A program made the translations under genes and the position numbers. Source: Pycnococcus provasolii (taxonomy: Eukaryota; Chlorophyta; Pseudoscourfieldiophyceae; Pseudoscourfieldiales; Pycnococcaceae). Taken from it: DNA of 64,000 bases. Position 1 is the first letter of the stretch, and every line of letters begins with the position of its first letter. Shown one piece after another: positions 56,878 to 64,000 of the stretch. Where the stretch lies: NCBI GenBank assembly GCA_938743325.2, contig OW568878.1, positions 124,001-188,000 of the forward strand, written 5' to 3'. Below the pieces are notes generated by a model. It was not told the DNA's origin. It did no database searches and saw nothing but the letters and a program-made list of their open reading frames with translations.

Positions 56878-56895
56878 AGGGGAAGTCAAGTGCCA
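56873..56895. repeat. 23-bp element-end repeat, copy 2 (overlaps the 129-bp repeat)
   Basis: It is identical to 56649-56671 and overlaps the 129-bp repeat by the shared TTAGG. On the minus strand it encodes the last residues of the recombinase (ALDFPS and stop), so coding and terminal sequence overlap. Confidence 0.9.
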
Positions 56896-57760
56896 TGTTA
56901 TCGGCGAGCGGTAAGATCAGCCAGTCGAAGAAAAAGCGGCCTGCGTAAGTAGGCGGCGTGGCTCGGCTGATGTAGTGCTGCGATAAGCGTTTCGAGTCCA
57001 CGGCCCATCCGCCGAGGAACTCGATTTTGCTGCGTGGAAGGGGAACCATTTCCGCAGCAGAAGCGCCACCAGAGCGAAGAGAGCGCGCCGTGTACACGCG
57101 CCCCTCTGGCGGCTGCAGGCTGACAGTGGTCAGCGCTGTACCGAGCATGCGGCCGAGGGCGTCACCAAAATTAGTTTTTTCTGTGAAGCGCTCGCCCGGA
57201 AGCTCAAAGAAATGCGTCGCAGTGGGGTAGACAGCTGCGCGCGCGGCTGTGAAGTTGCGCAGCGCAGTAGCCAAGCCCGCAAAGCGGCGCGGGAATGACA
57301 GCGGAAATCGGCCTGGCTGGTTGCGGTCGATTCCGTGGTCGGTTTTGACGTGCTGACGCGTGACCGTCACACAATGTGCGGCGGAATCGGGGTCAGCTGT
57401 CAGATCTGTTGTAGGCAACAGAAGAATGGAGATGGGCCGCGACATCGTCATGAAACAGATGGCGACGGCGAGGAGAGCCCGCAGCAGTGAAAGATTATCC
57501 GCAGCAGAAGCTGCTGTCGCTCCCAAAGCACATGCTCTGTCATAGATTGCTTTGGCGACAGTCGCAGGATGGACTCGGACAGCCACCACAAGGCTGCCGA
57601 CTCGTCCAGATCCTCCAGGGATTTGCCGTGGTTGAACGGCAGCGGGGGTCGTCGGCTCCACTGCGCGCGAAAGCCGTACTGCACCCCCTGATAGACGGAG
57701 CCGTTCGCTCCGCCGCAGAGCTTGCGCCATGCGCGCAGCTCCGCTTTGGTTCTCCGCCAT
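56873..57760 (-). CDS. Tyrosine recombinase of the mobile element
   Basis: A 295-residue frame. The C-terminal catalytic domain of a tyrosine recombinase is recognisable: box A with Arg108 (AICFMTMSRPISILLL), a Lys139 in a beta-hairpin position (RQHVKTDHG), box B RSLRSGGASAAE with Arg229 (the usual His of HxxR is Arg226), LGGW (Trp252 at the His/Trp position) and the nucleophile Tyr263 in SQHYI. Such enzymes cut and rejoin DNA at short core sites through a 3'-phosphotyrosine. The N-terminal core-binding half is not clearly recognisable in this frame, so I leave open whether the copy is whole. The protein end overlaps the element's terminal repeat. It lies 58 bp downstream of the coiled-coil ORF on the same strand. 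Confidence 0.7.
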   Translation of the reverse strand: MAENQSGAARMAQALRRSERLRLSGGAVRLSRAVEPTTPAAVQPRQIPGGSGRVGSLVVAVRVHPATVAKAIYDRACALGATAASAADNLSLLRALLAVAICFMTMSRPISILLLPTTDLTADPDSAAHCVTVTRQHVKTDHGIDRNQPGRFPLSFPRRFAGLATALRNFTAARAAVYPTATHFFELPGERFTEKTNFGDALGRMLGTALTTVSLQPPEGRVYTARSLRSGGASAAEMVPLPRSKIEFLGGWAVDSKRLSQHYISRATPPTYAGRFFFDWLILPLADNMALDFPS

Positions 57761-57818
57761 AGCGGAGAGCCAGGTGGTACTCGGACCACCTCAACGCCGC
57801 AGAGCGGCGTCGTCAGGC

Positions 57819-58781
57819 TTAGCCCTTGTCCTTGCGGAGTTTTGCAATCTCCGCCTTGAGCTTCTTCAGCTCTTTGTCCTTGGCGCCGTTTGGCGTCCGA
57901 TCGCCCAACTGGCCGCCAGCACTGATACCAGCTGCCCGCTCAGCCGCAAGCTTCGCAGACTTCTCCGCGTGGATGCGCCGGAAGCTGTTCACCTGCGTGT
58001 TCAGCGCGTCCGACGACGTATCGACGTGAGCCGCGATACTCTCACTGGCCTCCACTGCAAGTCGCAGGAAATGAGGCACAAGATGATCAGGAGACAGGTA
58101 CGTCCGCTGAAGTCCTTCTCCGTAAGCAGCGATTGCACGCAGTCCTTCAGTAGATCCAGCAGCACGCGCTACTGTTTCCGTCAAGAGGGTGGTGCCGTTG
58201 TCAATCCCACGCAAGCGTTCGAGTAGCTGAGCCCGTTGACCCGCTGCGAGAAGACGAGCCTCCTCCTCAGCTCCTTCCTGCTCCTCTGCAGCGACGGGAC
58301 GAAGCTGCGCTTCCACAGCAGCAACGAGATTTTCAGTGAGAGCCTCCGCTGCGAGGGCCTGTGCTCGAGCAGCTGAAAGGCCGAACTCGAGTACTTCGAG
58401 GTACGACAACAAACTCAGCAGGATGCGAAACACCGTCGAATCGTGCTTCTTACCCTTCTCCACCGAGTGCAGGTAGATGTACTCGGAGGTAAGGTTCAGC
58501 AGGTGTGGTTCACCTTGAGCTCCCGCAACGTCCGTGGGAAGACGGTGCGAATTCGGCCCGCGCGTAAGCGTAGCGGGAATCAGGTATAGACGCTGTTCGT
58601 CGAGATCTGCCTCCGTGGGAGGCTCGAGAAAACGACGACGCTCTGGTTGCGGTTGAACCCTGGCCGCGGGCCTTCCTTGCTGCAGCTGCAAGTTCTGCTG
58701 CACAAGTAGATTGTTTTGCTCGCGGAGCAACTGAATTTGCTCTGCGAGCTCGGGTTGGTCGGCGCCTCCAGGTGCCGCCAT
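57819..58781 (-). CDS. Unknown coiled-coil protein carried by the mobile element
   Basis: A 320-residue protein of no family I know. Residues 10-36 form a leucine/asparagine-rich coiled coil (ELAEQIQLLREQNNLLVQQN). The middle is helical (FRILLSLLSYLEVLEFGLSA, EALTENLVAAVEAQLRPVAA). The C-terminus is a basic helix (KELKKLKAEIAKLRKDKG). It has no zinc knuckle, RT or protease motif. Its position as first ORF before the recombinase resembles the gag-like first ORF of tyrosine-recombinase retroelements, but it could equally be a DNA-binding or accessory factor. The start ATG at 58781 is 60 bp inside the right-hand 129-bp repeat. Confidence 0.6.
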   Translation of the reverse strand: MAAPGGADQPELAEQIQLLREQNNLLVQQNLQLQQGRPAARVQPQPERRRFLEPPTEADLDEQRLYLIPATLTRGPNSHRLPTDVAGAQGEPHLLNLTSEYIYLHSVEKGKKHDSTVFRILLSLLSYLEVLEFGLSAARAQALAAEALTENLVAAVEAQLRPVAAEEQEGAEEEARLLAAGQRAQLLERLRGIDNGTTLLTETVARAAGSTEGLRAIAAYGEGLQRTYLSPDHLVPHFLRLAVEASESIAAHVDTSSDALNTQVNSFRRIHAEKSAKLAAERAAGISAGGQLGDRTPNGAKDKELKKLKAEIAKLRKDKG

Positions 58782-58840
58782 GAAACTGTGGACACAGTCC
58801 TACAGTGACCTCTGCGCGTAACTCCGACGCGCGAGTGCTT

Positions 58841-58969
58841 GATGTCGACGCAAGGTGCGGCGACAAAAGCACAGGATGCCACGCCCAGGCCGCGGCAGGA
58901 GAAGGGAGCCCGCCCGCCCGCCCGAAGGAAGGAAGGGAAAAAACCCAACCCTGCTAACGCCTGATTAGG
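58841..58969. repeat. 129-bp direct repeat, copy 2
   Basis: It is identical to 56749-56877. It runs straight into GTTAGGGCTAGGGTT, a telomere-type array on the host side, so the element end is at or within TTAGG (58965-58969). Confidence 0.97.
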
Positions 58970-58985
58970 GTTAGGGCTAGGGTTA
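58965..58985. repeat. Telomere-type motif at the element junction
   Basis: TTAGGG, TTAGGG, CTAGGG and TT follow the 129-bp repeat. They lie about 375 bp upstream of the O-GlcNAc transferase ATG, on the strand opposite to the other promoter arrays. Confidence 0.8.
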
Positions 58986-59357
58986 CTTCTCCCCCTCCCC
59001 TCTTCCGGCCTGCTTTCTCAGCATTCTGATTCGTCCTCTTCTCAGCCCGCGGGAATTGTGTGTGTGTACTGTGTGGCCGGCCATTCAAGGGTGTGTCGCT
59101 CGGAATCTCTGGCTGCCCTTTTCACTTCACTTTGAGCTGGTGGTGGTGCTCGTGGTGGTTGGTGCCTCGCTGGTGGTGCTGCTCGTTGTGTGTGGTGCTC
59201 GTCCTGCTCCTGATTGCGCTTGCCGCTCCAGGTGGGGTGGTGGAGTCTTGGTGGTGGAGTCTTGGTGGAGTCTGTTAATAAAATAGCAGGCTGTTCACAC
59301 CTGCGGCTAATCTTGGCATTCTTGGTGATTTGGCGACTTGGTTGTTGCCACCTCGCC
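58970..59357. other. Promoter/leader region of the O-GlcNAc transferase gene
   Basis: After the telomere-type motif come pyrimidine-rich sequence and a GT/GGT-rich stretch (about 59050-59275). The open frame upstream of 59358 lacks an ATG. No separate gene is recognised. Confidence 0.5.
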
Positions 59358-62300
59358 ATGCCGATGCCTGGCAGCATGGATGTTGGCGCGGCATCCATGC
59401 TCCTGCCCCCCGGGTTGACGCACCCCGTTGGCGCGCACATGCCACCGTTCGGGTTTGGCATCGTCTCGCTGGGTGACTCCGCACCGGCGCTGGGAGGAGA
59501 TGTGGTTGCCGGAGATGTTGCCGCCGCGCTGGCACCTGGCTTTGGGGGCGTGCCGATGGCGCCCGGCGCCGTCGTCGGACCTGCTGCCGTCGTGCCCATG
59601 GTGCCAATAGCGAATGGGCCACACGGCATGGGACCCATACATGTCGTGCCTACTCACGGAGCGGCTGGCGTCGCGTCTGTGGGAACACACACGGCGGTCG
59701 TACACATGGGTGCAGGTGGTCCGCACGTCGGACTCACAGACGCGCAGGCGACAGCCGCACCGGCACCCATGGCTGCACCCTTGGCAGCGGCGCTGCCCGC
59801 AACGCTGTCGTCGGCAAGACAACAGCCACAACCTCAGCCACAAATCAAGGCTGCATTATCTGGTGCGCAGTCTCAAAGGATGGATGGTGGGAATGCGCAG
59901 CCTGTGTCGCAACACAGCAAGGCGGCCATGGCACGGGCTCACACGCACTACGTGCGTGGTGAGTACGCAGTCACAGAAGTCATATGCCAGGCCATCGTCG
60001 ACTCCGCGCCTAATCGTGCCGACGCTCTGCTGCTCCTCGGCGCGGCGGCGTACCAGCGTGGCGACTTTGCGCGCTGTGCAAAATGCAACGCGGAGGCGAT
60101 TCGGATCGACCCGCTGCTTGCGGAAGCGTACGTGAACCTCGCCAACGCGCTCAGCCAGCTCGGAGCCATGGACGCAAGCGTTGCCTACTACCTTGCCGCG
60201 CTTCGCATCAGGCCAAATTTTCGAGAGGCGTACGCGTCACTCGGCGCGTGCCTCCTGCGCTCGGGTGACGTTGCGCGCGCCGCCGATTGCTACGAGCATG
60301 CGGCACGATTGCCGCCGCCGAGTGCCGCGCTGCTTTGCCACCTTGGCGACCTGCGAAGGCAGCTCGACGATCACAACGCCGCCGTGATGTGCTACGAGTC
60401 GTCACTGTCGGTGGACAACGCCTTCGCGCCCGCATGGGCTGCGCTTGCAACCGCGGCGAGCGAACGCGGCGACGTCTCGCGCGCGTTTGCGCTCTCCACA
60501 GAGGCGCTGCGCATCGCCCCAGAATCACCCGAAGTGCTCGCAATGTATGGCAACCTTCTGCGAACTACCGGAGCTTCAGCTGCCGCGGTGGAATTCCTGA
60601 GCCGTGCCACAAACTTTCGGCGCACGTGCGCCATCACACGCGCTAACCTCGGCGGCGCACTGTACGAGTCTGGGCGGCTCATCGAAGCGGCGACGGAGCT
60701 GCGCACAGCCGTGGCGCTTTCGCCGCACTGCGCGGAGGCGCACAACAATCTCGGCAATGTTCTGCGCGATCTGGGCAAGCTCGCGGAAGCGGCGGGTTGC
60801 TACCAGCTCAGCATACAGCTGCAGGTGAGCACAAACGCATCTCGGGCAGCACTGGTTGCTGCGGCGGCTGCCACAGCTGTTCCCACAGCGGCGGCGGCGG
60901 CGGTGGCGGCGGCGGCGCGTGCCGGCGTTTCTCCCGTGGTTCTTGAGGGAACCGGCGCAGCGGGGGTCTTGCAGAATGCGGCAGCTGCGGGCGTTTCTCA
61001 ACTTCCCCCCCTCGCACCTCCTGTTGCCTTGCTGCGGGCATTGGAGACACCGTCGGCCGCCGCTCGCATGGCAGCGGCCGAGGCTGCCGCCGCCGCCGCC
61101 TCCGCCTCCACGATGATTGCCACTGCGGAGTCACCCATTGCTCCGATGCTGTCGTTCCAAGCTATGGGATTCGAGCCGGGAAGTCCGTCATCGATGCGTC
61201 TTGCAACCACGTACACGAATCTTGCGGGTGTCTTCAAGGCACTTGGACGTGCGGTGGAGTCGGCAGTTTGCTATAGCCACGTTGCGAATCTGCGCCCCAA
61301 CTGCCCGGAAACGCAGAAGGACGCAGCATCTGCGCAGAAGGATCTGGGGCGACTCGACGAGGCGATCGTGTTCTACCGCCGAGCGCTGGGCGTGAAACCG
61401 GATATGCCCGATGCGTACGCAAACCTCGTGCACTCGCTGATGTGCGTGTGCGAGTGGGGTCATCGCACAGAGCTCTTTGTGTGGCTGGATGCGCTGCTGC
61501 GCGCACAGATGCGACACGGGCAGATGCCTTCCGTTCAGCCATTTCACGCGATGGCATACCCGCTGGACTCTGAGCTCGTAAAGGACCTCAGCAAGGCGTA
61601 CGGCAGACACTGCCTGCTGCAGGCGCATGTGGCGCTGGTGACTCTGGCAACAACTTCGGCAGCCGCCGCCGGGAATTCCGCGGTGATGGCGGCCACGCCT
61701 CCCGCGCCTCAGGCGAGCGCAGGCCTGTATGACACCATGCTGCTATCGCCGTACCGCCTTCCGCACGCGCCGAGAAGGCCGCTGCGTTCAGGCGAGAAGC
61801 TCAAAGTTGCGTACGTGAGCAGCGACTTTGCGAATCATCCGCTGAGCCACCTGATGGGCTCCGTATTTCAGCTGCACGACCGTTCAGAGGTGGAGGTGAC
61901 CGCTTACGCAATCAGCGCGAGCGACGGTACCGCATGGAGGCGTCGCATCGAAGGTACGGTGGAAAATTTTGTGGACGTGTCGTCGCTGTCCCCCTACGCC
62001 GTCGCGCGTAAAATTTCCGATAGCGGTGCTCACATCTGCGTCAATCTGAACGGGTACACGAAGGGAGGCAAGAACGAGATCTTCGTGTACCGCCCCTGCG
62101 CCGTGCAGATGTCGTACATGGGTTTCCCCGCGACGATGGGTGCGGATTTCATCGACTATCTGGTGTCAGATGCGATTGTCAGTCCTTGGGAGCTGCACGG
62201 CCAGTGCTACACGGAATCGCTCGCTCTCATGCCGCACTGCTACTTTTGCAACGACCACAGGCAGGTGCACATGGACATCTCGCCGCCGCTGTATCCGAAG

Positions 62301-63077
62301 GACGTCGACCTCGCGGAGCCTCGCGCTCGCATTGGCCTGCCAACGAACGCGTCCGTGATCTACGCGTGCTCTAACCAGCTGTACAAGTACGACCCAGACA
62401 CGTTCGCCTGCTGGACGCGCATCCTGCGTCGCGTGCCCGGCAGCGTGCTCTGGCTTCTCCGCTTTCCCCCGAATGGCGAGGCACGCATTTTGCGGTACGC
62501 GGCCGAGCTTGGCGCACCTCCCAACTCGATCATCTTTACCGATGTCGCGGGTAAGACGGAGCACGTGAATCGGTCGCAGTACGCCGACGTGTTCCTGGAC
62601 ACGCCCATGGTGAATGCACACACGACAGGCTGCGACGTGCTGTGGTCGGGCGTTCCAATCGTGACGCTCCCGATGCGCCGCATGGCAAGCCGCGTCTGCG
62701 CGTCTCTTTGCGCGAGCATGGGTCTCTACGAAGCTTGCGTGGCGCACGATCTTGCGGACTACGAGGAGAAGGCTGTGCGCCTTGGGCTGGACCGGACGTA
62801 CCGAGCCGCTCTGCGGCGCGAGATTCTCATGGGTCGATGGACGCAGCCTCTTTTCGACACGCGACGGTGGGTGCGTGACTTTGAGCGCCTCATGTACAAG
62901 GCGTGGGAGATTTACACGACAGGCGACACGGACGACGAGAGAGGGATCAAAAGTTTTGCAATCCCTCCCATGCCGATTCCCGACGTGACTGAGGACGAGT
63001 ACAGAGCGAAGTGGTCGTGTGACGCACTGTTGCAGGCTGCGGTGCAGGCTGGAAAGCAGCCTCTACTGAATCAGTAA
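59358..63077 (+). CDS. Protein O-GlcNAc transferase, SECRET AGENT/OGT type (GT41)
   Basis: A 1239-residue protein. The first 185 residues are Gly/Ala/Met/Pro-rich. Residues 186-488 and 609-694 are TPR repeats (for example AEAYVNLANALSQLGAMDAS, AEAHNNLGNVLRDLGKLAEA), split by an Ala-rich, probably disordered insertion of about 120 residues. The GT41 catalytic domain (about 800-1190) has KVAYVSSDFANHPLSHLMGS, YAISASDGTAWRRRIEGTVE, LNGYTKGGKNEIFVYRPCAV, QMSYMGFPATMGADFIDYLV, SNQLYKYDPDTF (the catalytic-site Lys), VLWLLRFPPNGEARI and NAHTTGCDVLWSGVPIVTLP. It transfers GlcNAc from UDP-GlcNAc to Ser/Thr of nuclear and cytosolic proteins. It is closer to SEC than to the fucosyltransferase SPINDLY. 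The mobile element lies in its upstream region. Confidence 0.92.
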   Translation: MPMPGSMDVGAASMLLPPGLTHPVGAHMPPFGFGIVSLGDSAPALGGDVVAGDVAAALAPGFGGVPMAPGAVVGPAAVVPMVPIANGPHGMGPIHVVPTHGAAGVASVGTHTAVVHMGAGGPHVGLTDAQATAAPAPMAAPLAAALPATLSSARQQPQPQPQIKAALSGAQSQRMDGGNAQPVSQHSKAAMARAHTHYVRGEYAVTEVICQAIVDSAPNRADALLLLGAAAYQRGDFARCAKCNAEAIRIDPLLAEAYVNLANALSQLGAMDASVAYYLAALRIRPNFREAYASLGACLLRSGDVARAADCYEHAARLPPPSAALLCHLGDLRRQLDDHNAAVMCYESSLSVDNAFAPAWAALATAASERGDVSRAFALSTEALRIAPESPEVLAMYGNLLRTTGASAAAVEFLSRATNFRRTCAITRANLGGALYESGRLIEAATELRTAVALSPHCAEAHNNLGNVLRDLGKLAEAAGCYQLSIQLQVSTNASRAALVAAAAATAVPTAAAAAVAAAARAGVSPVVLEGTGAAGVLQNAAAAGVSQLPPLAPPVALLRALETPSAAARMAAAEAAAAAASASTMIATAESPIAPMLSFQAMGFEPGSPSSMRLATTYTNLAGVFKALGRAVESAVCYSHVANLRPNCPETQKDAASAQKDLGRLDEAIVFYRRALGVKPDMPDAYANLVHSLMCVCEWGHRTELFVWLDALLRAQMRHGQMPSVQPFHAMAYPLDSELVKDLSKAYGRHCLLQAHVALVTLATTSAAAAGNSAVMAATPPAPQASAGLYDTMLLSPYRLPHAPRRPLRSGEKLKVAYVSSDFANHPLSHLMGSVFQLHDRSEVEVTAYAISASDGTAWRRRIEGTVENFVDVSSLSPYAVARKISDSGAHICVNLNGYTKGGKNEIFVYRPCAVQMSYMGFPATMGADFIDYLVSDAIVSPWELHGQCYTESLALMPHCYFCNDHRQVHMDISPPLYPKDVDLAEPRARIGLPTNASVIYACSNQLYKYDPDTFACWTRILRRVPGSVLWLLRFPPNGEARILRYAAELGAPPNSIIFTDVAGKTEHVNRSQYADVFLDTPMVNAHTTGCDVLWSGVPIVTLPMRRMASRVCASLCASMGLYEACVAHDLADYEEKAVRLGLDRTYRAALRREILMGRWTQPLFDTRRWVRDFERLMYKAWEIYTTGDTDDERGIKSFAIPPMPIPDVTEDEYRAKWSCDALLQAAVQAGKQPLLNQ

Positions 63078-63206
63078 CTAAGGACTGACACGGAACTGAG
63101 TTCTCTGACACGAGAGCCCAAACCAATTTTTCATTCATTCATTCATTCTTCTTCTTTTTTTTTTTTTTTCCCTCAACGTTTTTTTGGGGGGGTGAAATGC
63201 GGTTAC

Positions 63207-64000
63207 TTACTTCTTCGTACATGATATCATTCCGTAGGTGAGAAGCCCGTCGTCAAACGCGCGGTGCATGCGCTCGAGCGTGACAATCTCGCGGATCGTC
63301 TTGTACCAAACTTTTGGTCCTTTGAACACCACAATCCACGGGTCCCAAACGCCCACCCAGATGGAATGACGCCAGCTATCGATCGTCTCCTTCGCCCAGT
63401 CCGCCATCGTGACGTCTTTCACCACGCCGCTTCGCTCGCAGATGCGCGCGTACTCCTCGTAGCTGATGAAGTACGGGTGTGCCCACTCGCGGTAGAGGAA
63501 GTCGAGACGTTCCTTCTCTTCGTCGGTGAATCCCACGAGGTTTTCGTACGCATTTGCCATCACCTCCTCGCTCGTTCCGGAAGCCTTGAGCTCTTCAAGG
63601 TTGTCGCGCTGGCACCACGTCGCGATGATGAGACGGCCGCCAGGTTTGAGCACGCGAATCATTTCATTGACATATTTTGTCTTGTCGGGCATGTGCTCGC
63701 CACTCTCGCACGCCCACACGAGGTCGAAGGAGTTGTCGGGAAAGTCCATGTTGAGAGCATCCATCACCTGAAAGTTTGTCTTTTCGTGGACACCCTGTTC
63801 CTTGGCGAGTTGCGTCGCGCGTTCCACCTGTTTCGGGCTGAGCGTGATGGCGGTGACATCCGCATGCTCTGGCAGGAGTTTTTTCGCGAGGTAGCGCGAC
63901 GTTCCCCCGAATCCGCACCCTACGTCGAGAACTTTTTTCACCTTCGAGCTGTCAATGGCTTGCGTGCCCCACTTGTACATTTCGTCGACGAAGTCAAACT
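63207..64000 (-). CDS. Tocopherol O-methyltransferase-like SAM methyltransferase (5' end beyond window)
   Basis: At least 264 residues are present; the frame continues off the right edge (FDFVDEMYKWG precedes the first internal Met). SAM-binding motif I is VLDVGCGFGGTSRYLAKKL, post-I ADVTAITLSPKQVERATQLA, motif II MDFPDNSFDLVWACESGEHM and motif III LKPGGRLIIATW, followed by EYARICERSGVVKDVTMADW. The series is close to gamma-tocopherol methyltransferase (VTE4) and related plastid C/O-methyltransferases; sterol methyltransferases share the fold but differ in these motifs. The substrate cannot be fixed without the N-terminus. The C-terminus ends YGMISCTKK. It converges on the O-GlcNAc transferase gene. 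Confidence 0.82.
   Translation of the reverse strand, partial: FDFVDEMYKWGTQAIDSSKVKKVLDVGCGFGGTSRYLAKKLLPEHADVTAITLSPKQVERATQLAKEQGVHEKTNFQVMDALNMDFPDNSFDLVWACESGEHMPDKTKYVNEMIRVLKPGGRLIIATWCQRDNLEELKASGTSEEVMANAYENLVGFTDEEKERLDFLYREWAHPYFISYEEYARICERSGVVKDVTMADWAKETIDSWRHSIWVGVWDPWIVVFKGPKVWYKTIREIVTLERMHRAFDDGLLTYGMISCTKK

Larger units (their letters stand above)
56649..58969 (-). mobile_element. Tyrosine-recombinase element with split direct repeats (Crypton-like or DIRS/Ngaro-like)
   Basis: The layout on the minus strand is a 129-bp repeat (58969-58841), a coiled-coil ORF, a tyrosine recombinase ORF, a 23-bp repeat (56895-56873), a second identical 129-bp repeat (56877-56749), a 77-bp spacer and a second 23-bp repeat (56671-56649). 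The 5-bp TTAGG (+ strand) occurs at all three junctions, and TTAGGG-type motifs flank both ends. This is the A1-ORFs-B1-A2-B2 order of split-direct-repeat elements (Ngaro, PAT). An alternative reading is two tandem insertions, one of 2087 bp and one non-coding relative of 219 bp sharing the same ends. No reverse transcriptase, RNase H or second recombinase is seen in the 2 kb interior. The 129-bp copies are identical, so the insertion looks recent. Confidence 0.75.

Noticed and set aside
56649-58969. LTR retrotransposon or CRISPR-like interpretation of the 129-bp repeats
   Set aside because: There are only two copies, no RT, protease or integrase of the retroviral type, and a tyrosine recombinase is present instead.
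1-64000. tRNA or rRNA genes
   Set aside because: I saw no convincing cloverleaf with A and B boxes and no rRNA core sequence; a tRNAscan-type search was not possible here.

Overview
This 64 kb window looks like nuclear DNA of a unicellular photosynthetic eukaryote, most likely a compact-genome green alga of the prasinophyte type. Evidence for the green lineage: plastid-type genes (a Rieske/PaO-like oxygenase, a lumenal FKBP, a tocopherol-methyltransferase-like protein), two starch-binding CBM53-like modules, a plant-type eIF4B with repeated SRADE motifs, a SECRET AGENT-type O-GlcNAc transferase and a stand-alone Nup96. A complete outer-arm dynein heavy chain shows that the lineage makes, or recently made, flagella. 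Genes are GC-rich and almost all intronless, including the 13.5 kb dynein gene. Only two genes show introns (88-107 nt, GT-AG): a LysM gene and mitoribosomal mL54. The species assignment is inference.

Layout. 1-9.9 kb: 3' end of an unknown gene, Rieske/PaO-like oxygenase (-), PLAC8-IQ-WD40 fusion (-), an unknown single-TM protein (+), organophosphate antiporter (-). 10-19 kb: two-LysM protein (+), a large unknown with a methyltransferase-like segment (+), lumenal FKBP (+), GT29 sialyltransferase-like (-), MsrA-like (+), peptidyl-tRNA hydrolase (-). 19-27 kb: starch-binding esterase with helical repeats (-), PQ-loop protein (-), then a puzzling non-genic stretch with a (GCC)n tract and a 121-bp tandem duplication. 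27-41 kb: dynein heavy chain (-). 42-49 kb: F-box/ankyrin (+), Spinster-like MFS (+), mL54 (-), Nup96 (+). 49-56 kb: EGF-like membrane protein (-), BtuF-like protein (-), eIF4B (+). 56.6-59 kb: a tyrosine-recombinase mobile element. 59-64 kb: O-GlcNAc transferase (+) and the edge-truncated methyltransferase (-).

Two features stand out. First, short telomere-type arrays, (CCCTAA)2-5, lie just upstream of several start codons, often within about 60-200 nt, like plant telo-boxes. Second, a 2.3 kb tyrosine-recombinase element sits in such an array. Its ends recur as split direct repeats, and the same 5-bp TTAGG lies at all three junctions. This suggests an element that integrates site-specifically into promoter telo-box or telomere repeats. 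It carries a recombinase and an unknown coiled-coil protein, and no reverse transcriptase was seen.

The genes do not form an operon-like system. They are a mix of housekeeping, plastid, flagellar and surface functions. All domain calls are by reading motifs; no database search was run.
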